A stretch of 64,000 bases of DNA from Cricetomys ansorgei (taxonomy: Eukaryota; Chordata; Mammalia; Rodentia; Nesomyidae): NCBI GenBank assembly GCA_026225945.1, contig JAMJFZ010002307.1, forward strand, positions 3,799,001 to 3,863,000. Reading direction: 5' to 3'. Shown piece by piece: positions 1 to 10,620 of the stretch; position 1 is the first letter of the stretch; each line of letters begins with the position of its first letter. The position numbers and the translations under genes are program-made. The notes below the pieces were generated by a model that ran no database searches, was not told where the DNA came from, and saw nothing but the letters and a program-made list of their open reading frames with translations.

Positions 1-1198
1 TGGTTTCTTTAGTATGGAGAATATTCTGGAAACGATTTCCTCAGCTATTTATTCAGTATGTAAAAAACAAAAAAGCCCTGAAATTGTCCCTCTTTTGGTG
101 TTTTGTTTTTTTTTTTTTTTTTCCTATTTTTGATAAATGAAATGCCTTCCATCTCCCCAGAGCCCCTGTGCCTCTGTTGGATCTCATACTGTGTTTCTTT
201 GTATATTAATGAGCCCTTATTCCTCTTGGCCCTTCCTCCCACCCAGTTCTTTAAATCATTAGAGAATTGACTATTGAGTGGAAGTTGTGTTTGGTTTTTA
301 GCTCTCCTCATGCTCTAGTCCATGGACTCTGCACCTCATGAAGTATATGTTCTAGGCAAGACGCTGACCTGGAGTCCTGCCAAGCCTGCTCCGAACATGG
401 CTAGCGTTGGGAGACCCCTGAGCACAGCTCCAGAGTGGCCTCTAACACCAGCTCTCCAGGTCCTGCCTAGGGTTTCCACAATAATGGCTCTGCAGCCCTA
501 GTCTTTTCCCTCATTTGGTGATTCAGAGGACTGTGTGCTCTGCAGTCTGTCCACAGCACGACTGAGCAAGCTTTTATTGGCAGAAATTGGTCTGTCTTTC
601 CTTTTGAAAACAAAGTGTGTAAATAGGATTGCACAGGGGCATGTTTTTGTCCATAAAATGAATATAGTTTCATGTCATTTATAAAGTATTGACTTTAGAT
701 CTATTAAGATTCTTGTCCCTAGTGGGAAGAAAAACAGTGATTTCATGGGCAGCTTGGAATTCCAGAGGAGTAGCAGTGTCAACCCTCTTCCCTGACTCCC
801 TGCCCGACCCCTAAGGCCTCCTTAGAGCTAAGAAGAAGCTCCGCGAGGAGGGCTCCAGCCCCTTCTGTCTCTCTGTCGCATTTTACCAGGGGTCACCAAG
901 CAGAGTTCGGTGTGGTTACAGATCAAACACCCGAGCCGTTGAGTTGCTGGTGTTGATTACCTTCTCAGATGGTAAATTTTTATTAAGAAAGACATTTTTA
1001 AGCTGACGGATTGATTTTGCTTGAATAAATGCAGAATACATTTGTTCATCTAGAGTCCCAGGAGCTCCCGGTACTGTTTAAGAGTTGAGGGTGGTGAGGC
1101 ATTGATGTGGTGGGTTGTTGTTTTGCTGTTGTTGTTTTGTTTGGTGTTTCTTGGTTTTGTCTGAAGGAAGCTTGTCTTTTTGTTTTAACTCATTCCAG
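1..1198. other. Unique non-coding sequence
   Basis: No recognisable SINE, LINE or gene is seen here. A 17-base T run occupies 106-122 and could be the remnant of a minus-strand retroelement tail, but no element body can be recognised beside it. Short open frames in this interval have no protein-like composition and no supporting splice or start context. Confidence 0.5.
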
Positions 1199-1378
1199 CG
1201 TCATGGCAGTTATGATGTCTCTCCAGCAAGTATTAGCTAACAGTAGCGAGAATGATGATCTCAGTCACCCTCAAAGTAGGGTGCAGTCAATACAAAGAAA
1301 ACTGTTGCCTTATGTAACCCCTTTTTCTGATAAGGTGGTGACTGAATGTAATTTCTCCTGCTATGTAGTTGAATTTAG
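1199..1378 (+). other. Exon-like open segment A (unproven)
   Basis: A T-rich tract ends in a good acceptor (cattccag, 1191-1198). The frame containing ATG at 1203 then stays open to a stop at 1419-1421 and reads like mixed-composition protein rather than repeat. Possible donors are GT at 1276 (phase 1), 1335 (phase 0) and 1379 (phase 2). I do not recognise the peptide. An open frame of this length is common by chance in a 64-kb window, so this is only a candidate for an exon or a transcribed relic. Confidence 0.15.
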
Positions 1379-1920
1379 GTTTGTATTACTTATAATAGTC
1401 CTCGTTACTTTACACGACTAACATTTCTACTTGTGGAAGGGATTTTCTCCTGGACTGTGGCAGTGGCAGGACTATTCTTACATATGTGGGAAAAGAAAAA
1501 GTCATAGCAGACACAGAAAAAACTTACTGATGTCTTTTATCTTTCTAATCTCCTGGCATCCTGATATCTTAGTTAAAATGTGATCCTTTTAAGACTTAGC
1601 CGGACACAAAGATGTCAACTTTAGTAAACATTTAAAAAATTCATAATTTAATTTGTTCTCAAGTCCTTTAACAAAAATATAAAAATACAGGCTCCCTCTT
1701 GTGGGAGAAATTCCTGTACCCTGCAGATTTCACCTAAAGACATGCTGAGATAAATTTTGCTTCATTTTGGGGTTCGATTTGCTCTGATCAAATGTGGCAT
1801 TTTGTTGAACCGCACAAGTCTGTTGGCGACTATAGATTAGCAGCCCCTGTTTTGGCTTAGTGTTGTCATCTCTACACTCAGCCTTTGCAGGGATAGGTTT
1901 TTTTTTTCCCCACATTGCAG

Positions 1921-2093
1921 AACCTTGTAGTACAGAAAGTGATAAGTTAAACAGCACAGATTCTTCTTCATGTCGTCTTGGTGGCTTTTGGATACCTGTT
2001 TTCAATCACACTCTGGAAGAGATGCTACACTACACCAATACCATTGACCTGGAGATTAAAAATACCAAGCAGCAGTCAGAAAAGCAGATCTGA
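1921..2093 (+). other. Exon-like open segment B (unproven)
   Basis: A run of nine T and four C leads into an acceptor (cacattgcag, ending 1920). The following frame is open for 57 codons to TGA at 2091-2093, and its charged C-terminal part (residues such as NTIDLEIKNTKQQ) looks protein-like. Entry phase is 1, which matches the weak donor at 1276 of segment A. No AATAAA lies soon after the stop. The family is not recognised. It could be a terminal exon, a pseudo-exon or chance. Confidence 0.15.
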
Positions 2094-2269
2094 CAATGGA
2101 AAGACCTAGTCTGAACCCACCATGCCGGGAGAGCCTGCTTTTTTAAGTTGGATTTTTAGGAATCTCAACTGTTGGACAGGGGGCTTTTCTTTTGGGTCTA
2201 ACCTGGGGAAATAATTAACAAAGTCAGTTTTATGACATTGAGATCATGTAAGAGGGGTGGGAGAGAAAG

Positions 2270-2530
2270 ATCCAGTATGATGGCTCAAGGTAGATGCCTA
2301 CAACTCACGTGACAAACAGGGTATTGTGGTGTATGCTTGTAGTCCCAGGGCTTGAGAGGAGGTGAGCAGGACCTGGAGTCCCTGGCCAGGCAGTCTACAT
2401 AATGGGTGGGGTCCAGGTCCATGAGAAGTTCTGTCTCAAAGTACCTGAGCTGTTCCTGAGGATGGCAGCTGAGGCTAACCTCCAATTTCCACACTCCAGC
2501 TGTGTGTATCGAAAGGACAGTGCAGTCATG
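2270..2530 (+). mobile_element. B4-type SINE, diverged
   Basis: The segment reads in B4 order: a tRNA-like head (gatggctcaaggtagatgcc), a B1-like middle (ttgtggtgtatgcttgtagt followed by cccagg), then the B4 tail with gtctcaaa and acctccaa. It is diverged from the consensus as I remember it, so it is an old copy. Orientation is plus. No target-site duplication was identified. Confidence 0.7.
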
Positions 2531-4039
2531 GTGTGTACAGCAAGCACTGTGAACGTGAGCTAGCTGAACTCTTGCTGTGTCCACCATAGCTCTTCTACAT
2601 TTGAATGGACACGGAAGACTTCCTTTAGATCATTTCAGGAACAAGATTCTGCCACAGTCTAGCCTGTGCTAAAGCATTCATGGGCTGTCTCCATGACAGC
2701 TAGACATGAACTACTGGGGAGATCAGCAGAGATGCACCTCCATGTGTATAGGCTTTTCCTCTTGATTCTGGCGTCCTTAAAATGGCAAGATAATGCCTCT
2801 TCTTGCACAATCCATATATGTTTGTATATGTAAATTTATAGAAGCATAAATTTACATGTATAAATATAAATTCTTTTTGCAAAACCATAGACAACTCATA
2901 TTTCCAAGAGTCATACATTCATATATTCACTAAATGGCACAATGCACTGTCAATGATCTCTTTGTATCTTCCCAGCATTCCTCTTGCCCATGACACTATT
3001 CTTGTTTGAATCTGTCTACAGGATTCTGTAGTCGAGCAGGGTACATTTGTAAAATATATTGCAGACCTTTGAAGAATGGTTGCTTACACTTATTATATCA
3101 CAAAAGTGAGGGTTGATATTGCACCTTTCACTTTCCCTTAAGAAGTTGGTACATGTTGAAATGACGTTTCATTGTATGTTACATTCAGATGATAGCTGGC
3201 ATTTCATTTTGAGAAATGATCATCAGGAAGGTCTCACCTCCCAACTAAAATGCAGGTGAGAGAAACATCCCCCTCTCCTTGTTTACTGAGACTAACTTTT
3301 GAGGTTCAGAAAGCTTTTATTCTCCATTGAAAACGGTTTCGTTGCTACTTTTTTGTTGTTGCAGAAGAAATATTTCGGGTCACAATGGGTCTGTCACACA
3401 CTTTAGAAAAATTTCCATAGACTGTTAAATATTCCAGGGTATGTTTCTTCTGTAAACACATACAAAAAAAAGCAATTTTTGCTGAGGCCAAACAAATATT
3501 TTCCAATTTTCTGGCAGAAACAGTTTGTGGGCATCTGGGCATGCATTTATGAAATGTTTGTTTGTATTTTCAAAAAAAAAATCGAGAATGCTCTTTGGGT
3601 CAGGAACTGAAAGCTTGACCATAAACCTGGAGTTGAAAAGGTTTTTATGATCCTCTGAACGACCAGCCATGATGTAGGTAGCAGCAGGCACATTTGTAGG
3701 TAAGGACCACTGTGAGGGAAGATGACTAGCCCTGGTAAGATAAGATCATGCACCCAGAAGGAAATATCCCAGGAAGAAAAGCATGCCCCCCCCCCCAGAG
3801 GGACTTCATCTGGAAGTTTCCATACTCTCTGCTCTTCACTTTCATTGTCTAGGCCACCATCACATGATGGACTATACAAGCTGCAGAAGCTAGCATGAGC
3901 TCTTGGTGTGGAAGATGAATTTTGGAAGTTCTTATGGGCAGAAATAAGAGAATAAATATTAGGACCTAGCTGACATGAGCTTGGATTTCACTTCTAAGAA
4001 TCAGTAACATAATGAAATCATATGAAAATCAGACAATGT
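2531..4039. other. Unique sequence with a short perfect inverted repeat
   Basis: No gene or clear repeat family is recognised. A perfect 12-bp inverted repeat with a 6-base loop lies at 2828-2857, and a short C run lies at 3786-3796. The overlapping minus-strand open frames at 3345-3879 cross unique sequence with no recognisable domain. Confidence 0.45.
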
Positions 4040-4423
4040 TTGTATAAATATCAACAATTTCATTGGTTGATGATGGGAACAGTCTGAGATTGACGAAATG
4101 GCTCCACAGTATAGCAGTGGTTAGGTAAATTTTGAGTATATTTATATAGTAAGAAGTGATACAGCTAATAAAGCAGTTTTGAATATTGTTTTTAATAACA
4201 TGAAAATATTCATGATATTATATTAATTGAAACAAGTCTGAGTCACCTTGTGGGAAGCATGTGTAAACTCATCCACATAGACACACAGACACACTCAGAG
4301 ACACACTCTGGATGCATTTAAAAAATTAACATAACCTAGCTGAAAGTAAATATATCAGTTATAGTTGGCTATGAATCGATAATTTGGGGGAGTTTTAGAT
4401 TTCATCATCATAATTTGTAAACA
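4040..4423 (+). mobile_element. Old L1M-like LINE fragment
   Basis: The order of motifs resembles the 3' part of ancient mammalian L1 elements: a ggttaggtaaatt block, a run resembling the usual one-nucleotide-change 'image of animal' AT-rich region, then cattcatgatatta and attgaaacaag. It is interrupted on the right by a younger B3 copy. The match is from memory and no subfamily can be given. Confidence 0.45.
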
Positions 4424-4431
4424 TTATAAAA

Positions 4432-4639
4432 GATTAATTTTTAATTTGTTTATGTGTGTGTCCCTGTAAGTGGATATATGTGTGTGCTATGCACGTAGAG
4501 ACCAGAAGAGGGCACTGGTTTCCCTGGAGTTGGAGTTACAGGTGGTTGTGGGTTGCCTGACATGGGTACTGGGAATTGAGCTCAGATCCTCTGCAGGAAT
4601 AGCAAAGGCTCTTAACCACTGAACTATCTCTCCAGCCCC
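4432..4639 (-). mobile_element. B3/B2 SINE with target-site duplication
   Basis: The reverse complement reads as a B2/B3 element: the plus strand shows the antisense tRNA-like head at its right end (actatctctccagcccc) and the internal accagaagagggcactgg at 4501-4518. The direct repeat TTATAAAA flanks it at 4424-4431 and 4640-4647, which supports insertion by LINE-mediated retrotransposition into the older L1M-like sequence. Confidence 0.85.
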
Positions 4640-4747
4640 TTATAAAAATTTTTAATGTGTATGATTTAATTTTGAAATTTGAGAAATATGAAAGTTATTC
4701 AATTCCCAAAGGTTTACCTATGTTGCTTGTTATATGCTTGTTAAAGC

Positions 4748-4751
<4 letters not shown>

Positions 4752-4805
<54 letters not shown>
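4752..4805. repeat. (TA)27 microsatellite
   Basis: A pure run of alternating T and A about 54 bp long, followed by an interrupted continuation to about 4817. Such tracts are highly length-variable and can extrude as cruciforms. Confidence 0.97.
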
Positions 4806-4808
<3 letters not shown>

Positions 4809-5044
4809 CATATATATTCCTGGACATGGTTAGGATGACTTTTCCTTCTTAGTAGAGCCCATGTAACCCCTAGAAATCATGGCCTTACCTCAGCCTGCAA
4901 TCCTCTTTTGAGTTAGGGCAGTTTGACCTGCTGTACTATCACTCAGTAGATTAGACAAGCACCCATATATTTCTGGTATAAATGTTTATGACAAAGGCAA
5001 AAAGTGTAGCTTTGGAGATAAGTTTTTCTATGTATAAGTGAAAT

Positions 5045-5150
5045 TGCTGCCCTCATCTGGCCTCCATAGGTACTGCACACACATATAAATACACACAAAC
5101 ATACACACAATTTTTAAAAGTTAAATATAAATCTTTAAAAAGTTTATAAA
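5045..5150 (+). mobile_element. 3' part of a B2/B3-like SINE
   Basis: The sequence contains ctgccctcatctggcctcc followed by an A/C-rich tail with cacac and aaat units, as in the 3' half of B2/B3 or B4 elements. The tRNA-like head is not recognisable, so the copy is truncated or too diverged. Confidence 0.5.
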
Positions 5151-6140
5151 TTATAATAGAATCGGAAAGTTCCTAAGGGTAATGATTCACAGACATGATT
5201 TTCCATGTACAAGTGAAGGAGGTTAAGTACTACAGTTTGTGAGGAGGAGTCCTTTTTTAAACTTAAGCTATGTGAGAATAATTGCAATGAGGAACTCTGA
5301 GAAATTCTTTGCAGCAGTTTTCCTCATGAACTTAAGCTGACTGTATGAACCCATGAGAGAGACGTGGAGTCTACCTTGGAGGGAGACAGGTCACACTGTT
5401 GGGTTCATTGCTCAACAACTGTGTCTCAGGCTCCGCGGGTGAAGAGGTAAATATAATAATGAAGAACAATACACTGTGTGAATTCCACACAGACACCAGG
5501 GAATGAAGTCCACCAAGCAGAATAGACGTTAAGCCCCTCAAAGTGTGACTGGAGATCGAGTTGCTTTGTGAATGATTGAGGTTTCCTTTCTTTAGGAAGA
5601 GAGAATGTTATTAAATCTAAATGCCACCTCAAGATAAATTAAGGAAAAATTGACAGAACAATGCAGCAAATAGACAAATACAGAGAAGCAATGGCACTAA
5701 GTCATTTCTCTTAGCAATCAATAGAGTAAAATGGGTGGAAAAATCAGGAAAGATTCAGAATGGGAAGGCAAGGTTAAGGAGCCTGACCTTGTGAGCTTGG
5801 TAAGCCTCGCAGATAACTGAAAACTGATATTATTCTCAAGCACACACTAGCAGACTGCATTGTAAGTCAATAAATGAGTTTTAATGTAGTAGGTCTCCCT
5901 CATTTTCAAGGGTTTGAAATACCACAAGAATGGAATTATAACCTGAGTGATTAACAGAACGTATCTAGAAATGAAGTTTTACAATGAAATTAAAGATGAA
6001 TCAAAATAGACATGAGATTTTTTAACATTGAGTATGACTAGTCTATACAGAGAGTTAGAGGACACTTATAGAAAGTGCTTATTCACAGATTATTGACCTA
6101 AATAAAAATAAAGGAAAGAGTGAAAATTAATAAGTCAACA
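5151..6140. other. A-rich sequence, possibly old LINE interior
   Basis: The plus strand is A-rich and contains segments vaguely like L1 ORF2-derived text, for example around 5960-6005, but the resemblance is too weak for a firm call. No open frame of meaningful length exists. It leads into a better L1M-like 3' end at 6150-6310. Confidence 0.35.
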
Positions 6141-6149
6141 ACTAATCTC

Positions 6150-6310
6150 AAGAAGTTGTATCCCAACACAGAGAACTGACAAGTGTTAGTGAAAGAAATA
6201 TTCATTCTCCTGAACTGATCATTATATGTTGTACACATGCTGGGGTTACTGTATCATATTCTGAAAACACGTACAAGAATTTCATGTCAATAGCAGATAA
6301 GATTTTTTAA
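6150..6310 (+). mobile_element. L1M-like LINE 3' end
   Basis: The sequence has the ordered blocks typical of old L1M 3' UTRs: gaaatattcattctcctgaa, then tgatcattatatgttgtaca with catgc, a cacgtacaagaatt block and a final tgtcaatagcagat. Orientation is plus. It may be one element together with the A-rich sequence upstream. Confidence 0.55.
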
Positions 6311-6313
6311 AGG

Positions 6314-6480
6314 AACCAGATGTGTTGGTGTACCTCTATGATCCCAGCACAGGTAGATGCAAGAGGATCAAGAGTTCAAGGTGAACTTCAGATACAAGGA
6401 AGGCCAAAGGCCACCCTGGGCTTCTTGAGATCCAGTTTTCTAAAACCAAACCAACAAACCAACTAAACAAACAACCAAGG
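6314..6480 (+). mobile_element. Degenerate B1-like SINE
   Basis: B1 landmarks appear in order: ggtgtacctctatgatccca, then gaggatcaagagttcaaggt, accctgggcttcttgagatc, and a CAAA-rich tail (aaccaaccaacaaac-like). It is strongly diverged, consistent with an old proto-B1 or B1F copy. Confidence 0.6.
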
Positions 6481-6540
6481 TCAAACTAGTAGAACAGAGA
6501 CACTAAAGTAAGAGCAAAATTATTAAAGTAGGAAATGGAA

Positions 6541-6738
6541 GTGGGTGGGGAGATGGTTTTCTGGCTTAGAGGACTTGCTGCTCTTGTACAGACCTGTGCC
6601 TGATTCCCTCTGACTCCCAGAATGCACACTGCACAACTCACAACTGCTTGTGACTCCAGAACTAGGGTATCCAAAGCCTTCTTCTGGCCCCTGCAGGTAC
6701 TGTACACATGCATGTGTGCACACACACACACACAGAGT
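6541..6738 (+). mobile_element. B2/B3 SINE
   Basis: A tRNA-like head (ggggagatggttttctggct) is followed by gaggacttgctgctcttgta, cacaactcacaactgcttgt, and ccttcttctggcccctgcag, ending in a (CA)n tail at 6719-6734. This is the B2/B3 order on the plus strand. Confidence 0.8.
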
Positions 6739-7707
6739 CAGAAACAGTCATGTAGCAGGAAAGACTAAAATTATTGGGAAAGATAAACATTTTCCCAAAC
6801 CTCAGAGACTATGCAAGCGAGCCAGGCACCAGGCTGATTATCACTGGTTGGCATTGGGACTGAGGCTGCAGACTTCACAACAGATAGGAAGAGGCAGGTG
6901 GACAAAAACCCAGAAAAAAACAGCAGCATTAAGTGTTCTGGAAAAAAATAACAGCCAGGGAATTCCATAACCAGAGAGAGAATTTGCTTCAGAATCCAGA
7001 AATGACCCACAGAATAAAATTCATTTCCAATAACCCGAAAGGCAAACACAAGAGAAAAGAAAAGTAAGTCTAATCTTCAGTACAAATTAGAGGAAGCAGC
7101 AGTCTCTGCTCCTCTGATGAGGAATCATGGAATCTAGACATCAAACTCCACAAGAGTAGTATGAGAAAGGCCATTTACAGCACCGCTGTTCTCATGATTG
7201 TAGATGGGAAGATCCTGAGGACCCAGACAACACACCAAACTGAGCAACATACAAAGGGAATGGTTTGTTGTGACCCAGTTAAGCCTTGCTAACATATGGC
7301 AAGTGATCCAGATTAAAGCACATTGTCAGATAACCATCACAACAAACTAATAAACATTTACTAAAGTATGACTTCTATTCCTAGTATTCTTAAGACTGTA
7401 AAGTGAATAAGAGGGGGCATCTTATCATGACATAAAAACGATCTCTAACAGATATAAATTGTTCAGAGTCAAGTTTTGACAGCTTTCCTTGACGATCAAA
7501 AACAAGGCATGGCTCTTTGCTATCAGCTTGCTATTTAATTTTTTTTTTTCCTAGCCAATAAAGTAAAGCATAATAAACTTCTGAGGATTGCCATTGCTGG
7601 TACATGATGTGTTACGTAAAGAGTTGCCCAAGATGAATATATGTAGTCACAGAAATTTACTATATTTTTAAATATCAGTACCAATTGTTATGCTCCTGGT
7701 AATGGGA
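6739..7707. other. Unique sequence
   Basis: No repeat family or gene is recognised. A short T run occurs near 7539-7548. Open frames on both strands are under 110 codons and unsupported. Confidence 0.4.
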
Positions 7708-7720
7708 TATATACATATAC

Positions 7721-7818
<98 letters not shown>

Positions 7819-7830
7819 AGGGAGAGAGAG
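7708..7830. repeat. (TA)n followed by (GA)n compound microsatellite
   Basis: Alternating TA with CATA interruptions runs to 7770, then a GA tract with a few GGGA interruptions runs to 7830. The abrupt switch from self-complementary TA to an all-purine strand is clear. The Tyr-Ile/Arg-Glu and Ser-Leu open frames through it are artefacts of the repeats. Confidence 0.97.
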
Positions 7831-7839
7831 ATTGAGATT

Positions 7840-8013
7840 AATTTAGTTTTACTGGGAGCACATAACATTCAGAAGAGGGCCTGGAACGCTGTGGAGCTGG
7901 AGTTCCAGCCCTTTGCTGGGTGCTCCGGATGTTACATGGATCTGAGATCTGAACCTTGGTCCTCTTGTACACATAGCAAGTGCTCTTAACCGCTGAGTCA
8001 TCTCTCCAGCCCT
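7840..8013 (-). mobile_element. B2/B3 SINE
   Basis: On the plus strand the antisense B2/B3 order is visible: cagaagagggcctggaacgc, gctggagttccagccctttg, and the head complement cttaaccgctgagtcatctc with tccagccc at its right end. Its left end abuts the GA tract, which may have grown from or beside the SINE tail. Confidence 0.85.
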
Positions 8014-8225
8014 GCCGTACACTGTGTTCCAGAGCCAAGTAAATGATGAGCTGTACTATACGTACAGATTGAAAGGGCCAGTCATTTAGGAGTGAACGCT
8101 TTGTGATAAGCTAAGATTCCAAAGCTTTGAAAGACATAGTGACTGTGACAATTGAATATCTAGATTTGAAAACAGAAGTTGGTTTCTGCCACCTACCACA
8201 CAGAAGAAAAATCTAAGTGTTATTG

Positions 8226-8335
8226 CCGGAGTCCTTGATTCCAGAAACCTGAGAAGCTGAGTTAGGAGAATCACTTGAGCCAAGACTTCAGGGCACCCTG
8301 GGCAACTTAGTGGTACTCTATCCCTTAGAAAAAAA
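8226..8335 (+). mobile_element. Possible degenerate B1-like relic
   Basis: Weak B1-like order: gagaagctgagttaggagaa, tcacttgagccaagacttca, accctgggcaacttagtggt and a short A run. The resemblance is low and could be coincidental. Confidence 0.35.
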
Positions 8336-8674
8336 AGTCCATTTTAGTTGTTCAAAACCTGAGCATAAGAGGCAAACTATAAGTCTGTGATCCAAGACTG
8401 TAAGAGAATAATCTGGGACTAGATCCTGGAACAGAGAAGAATTTTTGAAGCAAAAGAAGCAACACACAGCCTACTTTGTTTCTTATTTATTTTTCAGAAA
8501 TATTATGAAAGGAACCAAAGAAGAGGGCAAGGGATACCAGGCTTAATTTGTAAAACATCTACAGTTTTACAGTTATGACACAAATATCCACATTTCATAT
8601 CATTCAGCAGACAGCAGACAAAGAAAGAAACCCAAAGTCCAATTAACCTAAATTTTTAATTTATGAAAACTGCT
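8336..8674. other. Unique sequence
   Basis: Nothing recognisable was seen in this A-rich interval between two SINE-like segments. Confidence 0.4.
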
Positions 8675-8947
8675 TTGGGGCAGGGGGATGGCTCCATTAA
8701 TAAAGTACCTGCCATGCAAGTGTGAAGTGTGGGGTTTGGGTCCTCAGAAACCCTATAAAAACTGGGCAGGCATGGTAGCAACCTGTAATCTCAGCACTTC
8801 AGAGGCAGAGATGAGATCTCCAGGGAAGCTCTGGGCTCAGAAAAGGACCCTGTATCAGTAAATACAAAGTGGGGAGCCATTGAGGAAGGCACCCAGTAAT
8901 TTGTCTATGTACAAATGTGTACTTCTACTGATTCACACACATGCATG

Positions 8948-8949
<2 letters not shown>
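8675..8949 (+). mobile_element. B4 SINE
   Basis: The classic B4 order is present: tRNA-like head (ggggcagggggatggctcc), gaccctgtatcagtaaat late in the B1-like half, and ggcaggcatggtagcaacct with gtaatctcagcacttc between them. The B4 signature gagccattgaggaaggcacc precedes the CA-rich tail. Confidence 0.85.

Positions 8950-8999
<50 letters not shown>
8950..8999. repeat. (CA)25 microsatellite
   Basis: An uninterrupted CA run in the tail of the B4 element, followed by a purine-rich GAGAA stretch to about 9040. The poly-His/Thr open frame across it is a repeat artefact. Confidence 0.97.
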
Positions 9000-9000
<1 letters not shown>

Positions 9001-9340
9001 TCAGAGATAGAAGAGAAGAGAAGAGAGAAGGGGAGAAGGGAATCAAAATTGTTTAATTTCACTAGTGATCAGGAAAATAAAGACAAAACTCAAACTCTCA
9101 GTTGCCACTCCCCTGCTTCAGAATAGGACCTCTCACAATGTCCCAGAGTGCTGAGCATTGGCAAGGGGGTGTGCTGACTGTGACCCTCTTGTTACTGATC
9201 TACTTGTTACAATTTAAACAGTAACTATATTTGAATGCAGTATCTAAAAGTTAGAGCTACTGCTCAACAATTACAATAAATTTCAGAGAGGAACACATGG
9301 TTGTGTCTCCAGAGACACACATAAGAATGTAAGCAGATGA

Positions 9341-9500
9341 GGGGCTGTCGAGATGGCTCAATGGTTAAGAGTGTTGCTGCTCTTCTAGAGGACCTGAGAT
9401 CAGTTCCAAGTACCCACATCAGGTAGCACACAGCCACCTGTAACTCCAGCTCCAGGGATCTGATGTCCTCTTCTGGTTTCCTGAAGTACCTGTCACAGAA
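9341..9500 (+). mobile_element. B2 SINE
   Basis: A well preserved B2: ggggctgtcgagatggctca, atggttaagagtgttgctgc, agaggacctgagatcagttc, cagccacctgtaactccagc, and gatctgatgtcctcttctgg in order. The tail continues into CA- and TAA-rich simple sequence. Confidence 0.9.
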
Positions 9501-9627
9501 ACACACAGACACACACAGACACACAGACACACACACAAATACATACACATGCACACATGCATGACCATGCACATAGGTACACACATCATAATAATAATAA
9601 CAATAATAATAATAGTAGTAATAATTT
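9501..9627. repeat. CA-rich and (TAA)n tail of the B2 element
   Basis: An imperfect CA/CACAGA tract is followed by (TAA)n at about 9588-9625. It directly continues the SINE tail, a common birthplace of rodent microsatellites. Confidence 0.85.
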
Positions 9628-10260
9628 TTAAGAGAATATACATAAAAGAAATGTTTGTATTTGTGAAATAATTGTCAACACTTGCTACCTAGAAGATGGA
9701 CAATCATAGATGTCACTGGATAAAATCTGAAAGGAGGAAAAGAAGGAATATTAGCTTAACTAATATTAGCTGGCAGGGGAAAAGGCAGGGTACATGAAAG
9801 CATGCACAGGATGACCCTGGAACAACTAGATTAACTAGATTATGCTGTTCAAAGAAGCATTATAGACTGTGACATTAGAAAGAAAGTCAAGGAAAGTGAC
9901 TATGAAAGTTGGGGAATGGTCTTGAGGAACGATGACAGTGGTTAAGGTGGTTGGGGTGGGCAGGGGGAAATCTGGGTCAGGCCTGTTTCTCACCAAGGAT
10001 GGCACTGGTAAGGGTAGGTTGAGGCATACCATAGGTTAGTCACACAATAAACAAACATTAAAATTATTGTGTAAATGGTTTTAAAACTTTATTTCCCCAG
10101 TGATACAGTGTATTTTAGGTGGGAAATGTATGTTGCAAGTATTGAGAATTAAACTAATATATGTTTCAAAATTAGGTTAAGCAGTTCACGATACTTATAA
10201 AATGCTGTACACTGGAAATGAGGTGTAATAAAATAAAATAAGCATTCTTCCCAGTAGTGT
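9628..10260. other. Unique sequence
   Basis: No gene or repeat family is recognised. A G-rich patch lies near 9940-9970. Confidence 0.4.
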
Positions 10261-10620
10261 TTTTTCAAAGGGATGTGGTAAAAGCGGCTAGGACTGCCGC
10301 AGGAGTGACTGCAACTGAAGTAATTAGAGCAGTAGAAAATGATGGATATTTTATTTATGCGTGTTTAAAATGCTTCGTGTTAAAACACCCTTTTCAGCAA
10401 ATTAACAGCAATCAGAAAAGTCTGTGTTGAACAGCAACTTTGAAGACACAGAGCGCCACAATCAACAGAGAAACGCAGTTTCCCACAGGTATTCAAACCC
10501 AGCGTTTTATGGAGGGCGCTGAGGAAGGCGCCAGCGTCAGCGTGGTTATTCTGTTTCTCATCTGCTCTTGAGTGCGCATTCTTTCAGCAGTCCCGACATT
10601 TACTGTTACTTGCTTTAACC
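10261..10620. other. Conserved-looking non-coding block
   Basis: This repeat-free block contains a TAATTAG homeodomain-type core near 10321, a GC-rich patch with several retained CpGs at 10503-10545, and no simple repeats. Retained CpGs and the lack of repeat insertions are compatible with constraint, but no alignment was available. The call is inference. Confidence 0.3.

Noticed and set aside
9341..9500. tRNA gene, because of A- and B-box-like text
   Set aside because: It is the tRNA-derived head of a B2 SINE. The same applies to other B2, B3, B4 and ID copies.
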